Assembly: GCF_003144245.1 (NCBI RefSeq)
Contig: NW_020289980.1
Span: forward strand, 62,001-126,000
DNA: 64,000 bases
Direction: 5' to 3'
Origin: Jaminaea rosea
Lineage: Eukaryota > Basidiomycota > Exobasidiomycetes > Microstromatales
The notes under the pieces were generated by a model, which searched no databases, was not told the DNA's origin, and saw only the letters and a program-made list of their open reading frames with translations. The first letter of the stretch is position 1. Each line of letters opens with the position of its first letter. Both the position numbers and the translations under genes were made by a program. This document shows positions 34,238 through 45,926 of the stretch, piece by piece.

Positions 34238-34565
34238 GATGAGGACGGGAGAGGTGTTTGCGGCGCAATGCTGTATTGGCGCTATATGCTAGGTTGCCCT
34301 ACGGCATGACGAGGAAGAAAACGTGTATGGATGGAAAGGGTTGATGAGCAACTCGATGTGCGTGCGTATCGAGGGGCCCCTCGCATCGATCCATTCGTAG
34401 CCTCGACTTGGACACGCATTTCCGAACGACGTCGGAACGGGCGCAGGCAGCCAAGCCAAGCCACTCTCCTCCCGCACAGCCGCCCGTCGTGTTAGTGGAG
34501 CTCAGCATCATTACCACCACCACAACGCAAATCGCATCCACCCCCTCCTCCTCCGATCCATCATC
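34238..34565. promoter_or_regulatory. Divergent promoter, unknown protein / VTI1
   Basis: 328 bp between the two divergent ATGs, with no recognised element. The VTI1-proximal 60 bp are C/T-rich. Confidence 0.45.
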
Positions 34566-35582
34566 ATGGCGGACCTCTTCGAATCCTACTCCTCCGACCT
34601 CAAACAGCTTCTCAGCTCCCTCCAATCCCACCTCTCCCCCTCCACCCTCCAGTCCCAATCCGGCGAGGCACGTAAAGCCACCTTGCGACGATGTGAGATG
34701 GAACTGGATGAGGCCGAGGAGATCCTCGCGCAGATGGACATCGAGGTTCGGGGTTTCCCACAGAGTGTCAAGAACAAGTACAGCGTGCAATTGAGGGGGT
34801 TTAGGGGAGAGGTGGAGAGAGTCGGGGAGCAGGTGGTGAGTGTATGCGGGCGCGATGGATGAGGGGGAGGATGACATTGGGGACGGGCAATACTGATGGA
34901 TACCCCCTTCGACGCTCGCAGCGATCCCAAATGTCCCGCCCAGCAGGCAGTGGGTACGATCCATCGAACCCATTTGCTGAATCCAGCAGCGGCGCAGGTA
35001 ACGACGCCGACCTGGAGCGCCAATCACAACGTCAGCGCCTCCTCCAAGGCACTGCAACGCTCGAGGACGGGCAACGACGCCTCGAAGAGTCGAATCGCAT
35101 CGCACTCGAGACGGAGGATCTGGGAGCGGATATCCTGCGTGACCTGAGGGGACAGAGGGAGCAGATTGAGCACTCTAGGGATACATTGAGGCAGGCGGAT
35201 GGCAATCTTGAGAGGAGTAGCAAGACGTTGACGACGATGATTAGGAGGTGAGTCGCGCAGCAGTAGCAGGGCGAAGGTGATGTGGTGGGCTGGCTGCGAA
35301 ATACTGACCAGACCGCACTACTACCCTCTGATCGTCCCTTGCTCCTCCCTCGCCACATCCCACGCCCACGTCGCTTCACACCAACGGATCTGAATCTCTC
35401 TTTGGATGGCTATGGTGACCCGGGATGCCCTTTTGTTCTCCTCCCTCTCGACCCATGATACCCCTCTTCCGTCCCTCTATCACTCGCACAGAGCAAAGCA
35501 ACAAAAGCTCACCATGGTCGGCATCATAGTCATCCTCGTCCTCTTGATCCTGCTCATCCTGTACAATAAGCTCTTTGGCTAG
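34566..35582 (+). CDS. VTI1: Vti1-type Qb-SNARE
   Basis: Tail-anchored SNARE acting in Golgi, endosome and vacuole fusion. Exons 34566-34835, 34922-35247 and 35492-35582 join in frame to give 228 residues (yeast Vti1 is 217). An N-terminal Habc-like three-helix bundle (residues 1-~105) is followed by the SNARE helix at about 130-200 (RLLQGTATLEDGQRRLEES onwards to TLTTMIRR), then a single C-terminal membrane helix (VGIIVILVLLILLILY) with a four-residue lumenal tail. The first exon begins at MADLFESYSSDLKQLL, matching the family start. Confidence 0.93.
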
Positions 35583-36062
35583 ACGACGCCTTTCGCCCAC
35601 CTCTCTCGAATGATATCCATGCGCTGCACCTCGACGTGGTTGTGGTAGTGAGTGAGGTGCAGTGGCTGCATATTCCAGACGAGCGGTCTACAGAGCGGCC
35701 GAAGATGGATGAGGTTGTGCGCAATGCGGGTGTGTGGCAATTGGGGATACGGGAGCGGTGGGCCCAAGACATCAACACGGGGGCGTCATGCTGGGCAGCA
35801 GCACGCCGGCGATGGGTGGCGACGACCGTACGTGGGGTGTGGTCCAACACAACAACACGAGTCAGCCGCTGAGTGAGACGGGTGTTGGATGGTGGGAGCG
35901 GACTCAGGCACAGCAATGCGAGCGCAACGAGCAGGCGTACGTGGAAGGCTCAGACGAGAGGGAACAGTTGGTAGTGGCCATAAGGATATTTGATTGAAAT
36001 AGGAGACTCAAAGCATACACGACATCGTCCTCGAACGATCATGCGTCGTGGTGAGCGCCCAT
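35583..36062. terminator. Convergent 3' region, VTI1 / GRG1
   Basis: A 480-bp spacer with short frames but no gene. The AT-richer stretch near 35990-36010 may hold the GRG1 polyadenylation site. Confidence 0.4.
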
Positions 36063-36368
36063 TTAGGCGTCACGCTTAGCGCCGTGGAGGTCAGCCTTGC
36101 TGCCGTGCGAGGCCTCGTCCATCTTGTCCGAGACGGCGTCCTTGGCAGCCTCAGCGCGGGTACCAATGGAAGCGTCCGAGTTCTTAGCGACGTCCTTGTT
36201 GGCCTCCTTGGAAGCGCCAGAGCCGAGCTGTGAGTGAGGGAGCGAGAGGAGGGGAGGGGTGATGTCAGTCCATCGTGTTCACAATGATGATGGTGGCAAG
36301 GACGGTGAGATGCGTACCTCCTGAACCTTCTCCGAGGCCTGGTTGATGGTGTCCTTAACAGCCTGCAT
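36063..36368 (-). CDS. GRG1: Glucose-repressible / clock-controlled small hydrophilic protein
   Basis: Homologue of Neurospora GRG-1 (CCG-1), a 71-residue hydrophilic protein of unclear biochemical role strongly induced by glucose exhaustion, stress and the clock in that species. Two minus-strand exons, 36368-36318 and 36227-36063 (intron 90 nt), give exactly 71 residues. The layout is the family one: VKDTINQASEKVQ, then SKEANKDVAKNSDASIGTRAEAAKDAVSDKMDEASH and a short Lys/His/Ala tail. It is too short and split to show as one frame. Upstream lies a TATA-like element and an AGGGG stress-type element, consistent with strong inducible transcription, but regulation is inferred from the family. 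Confidence 0.95.
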
Positions 36369-36466
36369 GATGATTGATTGGTTTGTTTGGTGGTGCGGTG
36401 GTGTGAAGTGTTGAGAAAGTAGTGTGTGGTAGAAAGGAAAGATGAAAGCGCCGCTCACAACGCTTT

Positions 36467-36475
36467 CTTATATCC
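36467..36475 (-). promoter_or_regulatory. TATA-like element of GRG1
   Basis: On the minus strand this reads GGATATAAG, about 100 bp before the GRG1 ATG, a suitable position for a highly induced gene. Confidence 0.4.
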
Positions 36476-36486
36476 TCGATCCGTCG

Positions 36487-36491
36487 AGGGG
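36487..36491 (+). promoter_or_regulatory. AGGGG stress-response-like element near GRG1
   Basis: A five-base AGGGG (CCCCT on the minus strand) about 120 bp before the GRG1 start. Such a short motif is common by chance, so it is weak evidence. Confidence 0.25.
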
Positions 36492-37579
36492 ACGACCCGG
36501 CCACGTCGACGACATGGCGATGGTGCGTGCACACACCAGTCTGGGCCAAGAGCAGCAGGGACAGCGACACAAGATCTACGCCGCCGTCATCGCCGCATCG
36601 CCGGGGCAGCCGATGAGAGAGTGTTGCGTTGGCCGATGCGATTCAATTGTGGCACAGCGGGAGTGTGCCTAGACCCTGAGTGAGTGACTTGGTGCGTGCG
36701 TTGGTGCGTGCGCCGCGCGTCGATGACGTCGGTGTTGGCTTGAGCGGTGACGCCTCCTTCCCACCCCGCATGAGCCACGACACGGCCCATCGACGATGCT
36801 CATCGAGAATACAGACTCAGGGGCAGAGGCAGAGCCAGGGCCGGCTGGCAGCCAAGCTCTAATGCTCTGCCGCCTTCAACCGCCCCTCTCCCCGTCGCTC
36901 CACCTCCGGCGCTCTTTCTCTCTCTCACATGCACGCACCAGCCCAAGCCCCAATCAAAGCTCCATCCATTCACCAGCCATCAAGCCCCGTCCATGTCGAT
37001 CCGTTCCAGAAGCGTCGGGCCTCTGTGGGTATCGTCCTCCGCCCTCGGCCTCCGCTTTGAGCCTATATTGGATCACACCGCATTGCATGAGGGGGAACGG
37101 TTGGGCGGTGCAACCCTTGGCCGCGGCCGTCCTCCTCAACCGTCGTCGTCGTCGTCATAGCGGGTAAGCATGTACCCGTAACTTCGCGCGGCATGACGTG
37201 GAAAGGCATAGAGCCAAATCGTCGTCGATGATGTCGACGACCTCGTGGGTTGGCATCGACCGGTCGATGCGGGTTGAGGAGCCCAGACTCTATTCAACGC
37301 CTCACATGGCAATACAACCGTGACCCTGCAGTCGAGTCGAGACGAGCTAGACCCTGATGCAATGCGCCAGCGTGCAGCAGCCAGGACCCTCCTCTTTGCT
37401 CGATCCTGATCCTGACTCAAGGGCCGTGCGAAGCCGCTGTGGAGGGCGATAGCCGGCCGTGTTGACGTCTTGACGAGGCGGCGATGAATCGGGCTCTAAC
37501 ACGTGGCGTGTTGGTTTTCCCCCCCCCCCCCCCCCCCCAGCGCCGTGGGCCCTCTCTACGATGTCGACCTCGGACCTCC
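36492..37579. other. Intergenic region between GRG1 and ATP23
   Basis: About 1.1 kb holding the promoters of two divergent genes. Short simple repeats (GTGC near 36690-36715) and C/T-rich tracts near 36880-36950 are present. The poly(C) tract at 37519-37538 lies near its right end. No separate gene is supported. Confidence 0.4.
37519..37538 (+). repeat. Homopolymer of 20 cytosines
   Basis: An uninterrupted C20 run. It lies in the frame that leads into ATP23 (encoding prolines if translated) but upstream of the more likely start. Its length is liable to polymerase slippage and sequencing error. Confidence 0.95.
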
Positions 37580-38604
37580 ATGATTGTCATGCGAGCTTTG
37601 AGCTCCTTTCCGCTCGAGAAAGAATCCTCAACGCCGCTGCTGGAGGCCATGGACACGATGAGCGCTCAAGCTGGGCCGAGTGGCCGTGCCTCACCTCTCG
37701 TACCTAGCGTCATCTCGCAGCGCTTCTTGCAGTACCAGGGTCAGCCAACATGCTCTTCGTCAATGGCGCCACGACGAAGCTACGTTGCTCTTTCCATGCT
37801 TGAGGGTTGGTTCGGCAGCCGCGCACCCTCCTCATCACCAGCATCGGCACCGGCTCCTTCTGAGCCCGAGGCCGAACAGCCAGATCCCTCGCCCACACTG
37901 GACACAGATTGGCGCGAGCATGAAGAGACGGACGAGGAGCGCCGGCAGCGCCATCGTGTTGAAGGCTGGCGTGATGACCTCTTTCGCACCAGCCCCATGC
38001 TACGCTTCATGGCCCGCCATCTTGCTCTCGTATCCTGCGATCCATTCGACACCACCCCAAGCGACAACGCCACTTCCACACCTCGCCTCGAAATCACCGC
38101 CTGCCCTCCAAACATAGCAGGTGGCTTCTCCCCCTCTGAGCCCAAGTCCTCCTCAGGCATCCTCATCTGCTCGAACCGCATAATGGACAAGGGCCATCTA
38201 GAGGACACACTAGCCCACGAAATGGTCCATTGGTGGGATCACTGCCGTTTTCGCGTCGACTGGAACGATCTGCGTCACCATGCCTGTAGCGAGGTGAGGG
38301 CTGCAGCGTTGAGTGGGGACTGTAAGTTGGGGAGGGAGTGGACGAGGCGCAATTACGGCGGATTCACGAAACAGCATCAGGTGTGTGCGAGGAGGAGGGC
38401 CGTACTTTCTGTTATGGCTAATCCGGCTTGCAAAGGCGGGAAGGAGGAGGCGGAGAAGGTCGTCGATGAGGTGTTCCCGCAGTGCTTTGCGGATACGAGA
38501 CCTTTTGACGAGGTGAGCGGGCGTCGCGCTGGCGAGTGGACGAAGGGCAAGGCGAAAGCTAGAACTGACCATTACCACCTTTGCCGGCCTTACAGATCTA
38601 CTGA
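37580..38604 (+). CDS. ATP23: Mitochondrial inner membrane protease / chaperone Atp23
   Basis: Metalloprotease of the intermembrane space that processes Atp6 and helps assemble the ATP synthase. Exons 37580-38512 and 38596-38604; the last exon is only 9 nt (Ile-Tyr-stop), giving the family ending TRPFDEIY. The HExxH zinc motif HEMVHWWD starts at residue 213 of this model, followed by cysteine-containing segments (CSEVRAAALSGDC, then two further C-rich blocks) that match the twin-cysteine pattern of the family. The frame is open from ATG 37484 across C20, but I place the start at 37580, the first ATG after the homopolymer; 37649 (GGCCATGG context) is equally possible. Length from 37580: 313 residues. 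Confidence 0.9.
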
Positions 38605-38786
38605 GCGCGTGCAGCCAAAGACAGCATTTCGTCGCCCGATCAATCTTCTAGATGATGTTAATACAAGGTCACCATTCTCCCTCAAATGCTCAAGGCCGCT
38701 TATGGAGGCACTTACTCTATTTATTGACTACAGTACGATCAAAAGCAATGCCACGCCATCCCAAGCAGCCGCTCTCTCCCTCTACC
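38605..38786. terminator. Convergent 3' spacer, ATP23 / THI6
   Basis: 182 bp between convergent stops. Nothing else recognised. Confidence 0.35.
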
Positions 38787-40504
38787 CTACTCCGCCACGC
38801 TGAGATTTGCTCCCTGAACCAGATCCTCCGGCCTGAGGTTCGCAATCTCATCGATCAATGCCGGAATGAACGATCCAGGTCCCTTCACATCTCCTCTTCC
38901 CGCAGCCTTCTCTGACGCGATCGTCATGCTCAACAACCCCATCAATGCCCCGACAAGCACATCCTTCCCATTGGCGTCTACCAGCATCGACGCCGAGCCC
39001 CTCATCGCGCCCTCTCCCTCCTCCTTGGCCTTGTTACACGCAGCAGCCATCCCTGCGGCCAGCATGACGCCCAACGCACACCCACTACCCGTGATCCTCC
39101 CCACCATCGGATGACCATTCTCGCATGCCAACACGGCTCTGCCGTCTGAAAGATAGTCCGTCTTTCCCGTGAGCAGCACGAGGCACTTCTCCTTGCGGGC
39201 GAGCTTCTTCACCAGCCCGACTGGGTCGCTCAGCGATCCCGCACCGGAGTCGACACCGCGAGAGGCCACTTCGCTCAACCCTGCGATGGAGGAGAGTTCG
39301 GCTGCATTTCCCTTGATGAGGGTGACTTGTGTGTCGTTGAGGATCTGTTGGACACAGCCTTTCCTGAAGGCTGATGCGCCCACTCCTACGGGGTCGAGGA
39401 CGACGGGCTTGCCACCTTTGTTCGCTTCGCGACCTACGGCCTTCATTCCTCGTCGTGATTCGGCGGAGATGGTGCCGATGTTGAGTACCACGCCCCCCGT
39501 TACGCGGCCTAGGTCGGCGGCTTCCTCTTCCTGGTGGGACATGATTGGCGACGAGCTAAAGGCCAGGGCTATATTCGCTGAGAGAGTAGAGGAGACGTGC
39601 GACGTCAGGGTCTGGATGAGTGGTGGGCCCAAATTGGAGCGTCTGTGCAGGGTCAGGAGGGAGGAGGCTGCTTGCACGAGGGAGGATGCGGTTTCGCCCT
39701 GCAGTGAGATGGCTGAGCCGCCAAAGGAGCGGCGGAATTGCCAGCTGGCAACCATCTCGTCCAGCTCGGCCGCAGCAACGTCCGGGTCTGTCCGTGCTTG
39801 GATTGCAGAGACTACCGCAACCCCGTCGGGGTAGTTGTGCAGCCCAGTAGCTCCAACGAGGGCGCGTACGCACGTTTGAGCATTGATACCGCCAATGAGG
39901 ACGCAGGGTAGTCTCCTCTCCCGATTCGTGGATTGAAGTGCATCGACAATATCCGCTGCCCCTCGCGGTGAGAGGACCTTGTCGTCTGTGATGCCTGCTT
40001 TGCTCTGCGTGCCGTACACGGGGCCTACACCAGCATAGTCTGCGACTCCTTCGGCCAGGGCGCGCTTGGCGTCGTCGACTGTGTGGACTGAGATGCCGAT
40101 GAGGCGGTCTGGGCCGAGCAATTTGCGGGCTTGAGGTAGAGGAATATCGTCTTGGCCGATGTGCAAGCCGACGGACGGAGGAAGGCAGAGCGCCACGCTG
40201 AGGTTGTCATTTACCAGCATGGGTACGCGGTGCTGCGCAGCGGCGAGCACAGGTGGTGGCTTACATTAGCATGTCGCGCTACAGCTCAGTCGAAGGGCGC
40301 ATTCACCTTCTCGCAGATAGCATGTGCTTTCTTTGCAACCTCGAGGAACTCTCCATTGTCGGCGTCCTTCTCTCGAATCTGGACGACGGACACATGTCCT
40401 CCAGAGAGGGCCTTGTCCAGATGTTGGAAGAAGTCGACGCCAGGAGGGAGCAGGTCGCGCCCTGTTACGTAGTACACGGCGTAGTTGGGCTGTTGAGGCG
40501 CCAT
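38787..40504 (-). CDS. THI6: Bifunctional thiamine-phosphate synthase / hydroxyethylthiazole kinase
   Basis: Couples the thiazole and pyrimidine halves of thiamine: the C-terminal part phosphorylates hydroxyethylthiazole, the N-terminal part joins it to the pyrimidine diphosphate. Minus-strand exons 40504-40307 and 40232-38787 (74-nt intron, phase 0) give 547 residues (yeast THI6 540). The N-terminal TIM barrel (YYVTGRDLLPPG, VVQIREKDADN, IGISVHTVDDAKRA, YAGVGPVYGTQSKAG) covers about 1-230. The kinase half has VLNIGTISAE, VVLDPVGVGASAFR and the GRITGSGCALG nucleotide-binding loop. The intron shows no CTGAGA-type TPP-riboswitch motif. The first ATG giving a family-like start (NYAVYYVTG) is 40504. 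Confidence 0.95.
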
Positions 40505-40620
40505 GCTGGTCGAGAGACGGAGGAACGAGAATGGCTGGCAGGGGGAAAAGAAGGAATGAATGAGCCGCTGCTTGGAGTCATCGAATCTCGAAATCGAAAT
40601 CGGAACAATTGACTGCCTGC

Positions 40621-40646
40621 GTGCGTGTGCGTGCGTGCGTGCGTGC
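40621..40646. repeat. GTGC tetranucleotide repeat
   Basis: Imperfect (GTGC)n tract in the THI6 upstream region. Confidence 0.75.
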
Positions 40647-40852
40647 ATCAGCCCCACCACCCAAGTGGCTCGAGCGTCGATCCGGCGGCCTGCGACCAAG
40701 AGAGATGAGCCGAGCAATCAGCCGCCGTGGGCGCGAGGCACGGACAGCAGCCAACGCGAGCCAACGGGAGCAACACTCGAGCTTACTTCTCACCATCAAC
40801 CATCAACCATCAACTCGATCATCGACGACTGAGCCAAGGCGATTCAAGCTCT

Positions 40853-40957
40853 GTAAGTACCCAGCTTCTAGCAACGGCGTCTCTTTGTCTCTCCTGCCTC
40901 TACCGCGGCCTCTCGTGATGAACCAAAACAAAATAACAATACTCTAATTTTTTCCAG
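40853..40957 (+). other. Probable 5'-leader intron upstream of DPM1
   Basis: Strong GTAAGT donor and TTTTTTCCAG acceptor with a CTAAT branch-like element 10-15 nt before it, about 170 nt upstream of the DPM1 ATG. No ATG lies between the acceptor and the DPM1 start. Read as a spliced leader of DPM1, or of a separate small transcript. Confidence 0.5.
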
Positions 40958-41126
40958 GAGCTGTCCCTTCATCGGGAGGCTACGACTACAACATCAACCT
41001 CTGACTTCTGCTGCGCTGCGTCTCGCTCTCAAATCGTCCGACGAACGCAGGCTGACCCATCCTCGTCCCACAATCTCTATAGCGCGCAACCGTCACTCTT
41101 CCCTACCTCTCCCTCCCCACCCGCAC

Positions 41127-41963
<837 letters not shown>

Positions 41964-42059
41964 ATGAGCGAGTACGCACAAAAGGGGAAGGAGGGTCGAA
42001 ACTTGTATCATACCAACGTCGTCATGACGGCGAATCAGTCAAATTGCACATCTACTTCT

Positions 42060-44470
42060 TCACGCCCCTCCGCGGCCCGCAGCACCAGCAGCAGTCATGG
42101 CCACCAGCTTGGCCAGCCCTTTGCCCAGATGCGCAGCATCGTTGAGGAGCACGCGCATCTTCGCTGCCCTCTCCAGGCTGTTGCCTCCGCCAGCGCCGCC
42201 CGGTCCGGACGAAGAGAGGATGACAGCCGCCGCCGAGGCGACCACAACGACTGCTGCACCGCCAAAGAGGAAGAGAGCGGTTGACGTTGAGGGGAGACCA
42301 CGAGAGGTGAGATGGCGAGGGGGTCGCTTGCCCTTCTTCGAGTCGGTCATATCATTACCCTCGTAGAAGTCTGCTTCAGAGCCTGGTGGGGTCGGATAGG
42401 GGTCGAGAACCACATCATCCATCGCAGCGGCGGCCGCCTTCTTGATTGCGGCCTTGTCGTCCGTCGATGGAGGTGACGGCAGGCACTCCTCTGCTTGAGC
42501 TTCGCAGGTCGACCAGTCCTTCGGCGAGGTATCTTCTTCCTTCAAGAGTGGCGAGGTCGACAGGACTGACTTTGGCCCCATGATTCCCTGCCATGGCGAA
42601 GGGTCGCCATGCTCCTTCTTGAGCTCTCTCGCCCTTGTCAAGACACGTTGCAGTACTTCCTCATCCTCCAGTCGGAGGGGCAGCTTGCTGAGCGAGTGGT
42701 GTAGCATATCTGGGTCATCCACCTCTTCCTCCTCGCCGTCCTGCTTCAACTTGGCCTCCAGTACCAGCGCAGCCAGCATCCACAACATTGCCTCGGGCCC
42801 GTCCAGCAATAAGGTATCCACCACCCTCTTACCGGCCTCACACTCCGGCGCGCCAGGCACATCGTGGCTCAACAGCGTGATGAGCCAGCTAAGCGCGAAG
42901 TAAGGCAAGCCGCCCGCTCGCTCCACCACGTCGTGGGCGAATATGACATCGGCACGGCGAACAATGTTGCGAAGGGTCTTGAGCCAGCCGAGACACGGTT
43001 CGAGGGAGGGGGCCATGAAGTCTCGCAGATAGAGAAGGGTAAGTCGACGTGTGGCGAGGAGGGTGGTACGGAAATCTTGTTCCGATGCCCAGGGGTTCTC
43101 ATGTGTCTCTGCTTGCTCGACGACACTGGGCACGAGTACCTCCAGTAGGATAGACACAACGTCGTGGTACCCTTGATAGTAGCTCAGCCCTTGGCTTCGA
43201 CGGAGAACGCCCACAATGAGGTCTTGCAGCTGCCGTCGCCTCGCTCGGCGGTAGGGTGTATCGGGGAGGCTGACGAAGCTGCGACGCACGTCTAGGTCTA
43301 CTTGACGCTCGTCGCGGTGTGCGGGGAGGGAGGAGTCGTACGTTGTTTCGAGGGCGAAGAGGGACGCAGAGGAGGATGAGGCATGGTTGAGGTTATTGTG
43401 ACTGTCGTTCGCAATCTTGTGGGTATCGACTTCTCTGCATTTTGCAGCGCGCTTACGGTCACGCTTCTTCTTGCTCTTGTATTTGTTCCTTTTTGGCGCT
43501 TGCTCTGCATCCAACCCATCACCAGCATCATCGATTGCCAGCTCAGAAAACATCGACTCCTCCAGTAGCCTCGAGCCTCCTACCGAGGAGGGCTGGGTAG
43601 TCTGCGTCGCTCTTGACCGTGAGCTCGTGGACGTCGCAGCTGATGTGGCCACGGAGGATTCATGCCCACCCCCAGTGGTGCTCCCACTGCCGCTGCTGCT
43701 TCGCCGGCCGGAGGAGGGACCTAGGTCGACGAGAGAGTCGTCGAGGCGAGGGCCGGGGCTGACGACGGGGGATTGGCGTTCGCTGATGGTTGAATGGTCA
43801 ATCGCAGCGGCTTTTGCTCCTCGCGTTCGTTTGCTGCGCTTGCTTTCCGCTACATGCCAGCCATCTGACGGTTTTCCGTTGCTGGTGGTGGAGCTGTCTA
43901 CAGACCAGATGTGAACCTCGTCATCATCCCTCCCCTCTTCTCGTTGCACAGCGCTTCCATTGGCCAGCGACGAATCAAAGCTCGCCCGCCATCCGTCTGA
44001 ATCCATCGTTGGATGTCCGGCTTCGCCTTCGTCCTCGTCTCGAGGAAGTACGTAGACCATGCTACTGGATGTGTCTGCTGATGTGTCGCCCGCAGCTCCC
44101 GTCGGTGCCAAAGAGGAGGCGGAGCCACCATGCGATGCTTGACGCTGTTGCTTCTTCCCTGCTGTTGGCGCTACTTTGCTTGGAGCGTAGTACGGTACTC
44201 CAAGGGCCAAGAGCCTATCAACGGACGACACGATCAGCGCCGATCGTCGGGGCTGTATGCAGCGTAAGCGCCTACTTACCAAGCCCGTCTTCTCGTCTCA
44301 GAATACGCTCGTCTGTCAGAATCACAGCCCTCCATCTCTCCTCTCTTCAGCGATGCAATGGGCGCTGTCGCCTGGCCGCCTGACGATGATGACGACGCGA
44401 GTGTCTTCCCAGTCACGCCTGCCTCCTGGCTCTCTCGCTGCTGCCTCGGGATGGTAGTGATGTCCGGCAT
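42060..44470 (-). CDS. TBC-domain Rab GTPase-activating protein (Gyp8/TBC1D20 type)
   Basis: GAP expected to act on Rab1/Ypt1-like GTPases at the ER-Golgi. Minus-strand exons 44470-44280 and 44214-42060 join in phase 2 giving 781 residues. The TBC domain (about 360-590) has the arginine-finger motif VDLDVRRSF (D372, R375) and the glutamine finger SYYQGYHD, plus FALSWLITLLSH, all as in TBC1D20. Both catalytic fingers are present, so it should be active. A hydrophobic segment near the C-terminus (LFLFGGAAVVVVASAAAVIL) would anchor it in the ER. The N-terminus is a Ser/Gly-rich disordered region. The frame stays open to an ATG at 44680, which would add 70 residues. Confidence 0.9.
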
Positions 44471-44863
44471 TTCGAGAGTGTGGTGAGGAGGAGATTGACG
44501 CCCTACGCGGCTAGCTGACGGAGCCTTTTGACGGGCGGCCGATGACGATAGGAAACGGAAACAAAGATCGAGGGAGAGTGACGAGGACGACGAGAATGAC
44601 CAAGGAACGCACGGACCTGCGATTTCTCGGTCCAGGGTGAGAATGAAAGCTTCGATGCTCTCATCATCGAATCGAGGCATTGCCGAATCTTCACAACAAT
44701 CGTATCGTCTTCAAGCAATACGTCGAGCTGGCAGACTTTCAGCGGGAACGTGTCTGCGCCGTGTATGCCGTCCATCCGTCACGCGGGGAGATTTCGATCT
44801 CTGAGATTTCTACTCGTATTGCATGATATCCCACTCCAGCGTCCAGCTTCATCATATCTACGC

Positions 44864-45926
44864 CTAGATGACGGAGAGGTCTGTGGAAGCAGGAAAGAGG
44901 GACAGTCAGTCTCTGACTGATGTGCAACACTGCATCCGCTTGCGCTTGCTCGCACTCACTTCCAAACTTCTCCTCGTAACCGGGCGTGCTCCACTTCCCC
45001 TTCTTGACCATCTCCTCGACCGTCTTCCTGATCTCCGGCTTGGCAGCGAGGACATCGTCGACCGTGAGCTGCTCAAAGGGCCTAGCCGACTGGATGTTGT
45101 CCAGCGTAGCGCGCAGGTCCTTGAGCTCCGTCTGGATCTTCTGCTCGGTGGCCTTTGCCTGTTCCGAGGCCTTGCTCTCGAAGGCGTCGATGGCCTTCAT
45201 CTGGGCAGAGACGTCGTATGAGACGGGCTTGAAGTCGCTGATGATCTTCTCGGCCTGCTTGACTACGTCCTGGTTCTTGAGGACGGAGCGGTAGTGCTGG
45301 AAGTCGACGTCCGTCTTCTGCGACTTGAGCGATGTCGCGAGGCGCTTGGCATCGTCCGAGCGCTTGCGGAAGGCCTGCAGCTGGGCGGTGGTGTTCTTGC
45401 CCAAACCGAGGCTGGCGAGCAGAGGGGTCGAGGGAAAGGGAGGCGTCAGTATGACTTGATTCGAGTGCGAGTTGCAGCCTGTCCACGTCCTTCAGGCATG
45501 GCCCCTGACGTCGATATGCCCACCAAGCCCCGTGATCCCTCTCGTCGGGTCAGTGCAATGACTCGGAACTGCCACAGCATACCTCTCATCGACATTGACT
45601 TGCTTGGATGTCTAGGCGCTCCATCGCTTCTGACCCTCTCTACCTTTCCATCCTCGCGCCCTCATATACGTCTCTAGACTGTCCCCACGTCTGTTGAATA
45701 TGTCATCTTAATGGGCAGCATTGCCGTTTCAACAATCCGGCTGCCTCTTTGACTTTGACAATCCTCTCATACCTCCGAATGCTCAACCCCATCAAATGGA
45801 ATCCCTCCAGGCCCCTGTTCCCCGTCGCCTTTTTGTACGCTGGAGCAAGCCCGCCTCATCCTTATTGCTGGTCTCGCATACTCACGACTTGAAGATCTGC
45901 GACCACTGAACAGACGAAGAGGCCAT
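44864..45926 (-). CDS. ATP7: ATP synthase subunit d (peripheral stalk), mitochondrial
   Basis: Stator-stalk subunit of the F1Fo ATP synthase. Three minus-strand exons, 45926-45886, 45411-44960 and 44880-44864, join in frame to give 169 residues (yeast 174). Family blocks: MASSSVQWSQIFKS, LGLGKNTTAQLQAFRKR, FEQLTVDDVLAAKPEI and KGKWSTPGYEEKFG. The last exon encodes only NLSVI-stop, and the first only 13 full codons. The first intron is long for this locus (474 nt). No cleavable presequence is obvious, as expected for this subunit. Confidence 0.93.

Larger units (their letters stand above)
40505..41126. promoter_or_regulatory. Divergent promoter region, THI6 / DPM1
   Basis: A 622-bp region with a GTGC repeat (40621-40646) beside THI6 and a probable leader intron of DPM1 (40853-40957). 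No open gene is clear. Confidence 0.45.

Noticed and set aside
40233-40306. TPP riboswitch in the THI6 intron
   Set aside because: At 74 nt and without the CTGAGA-type core the intron is too short and lacks the conserved sequence.
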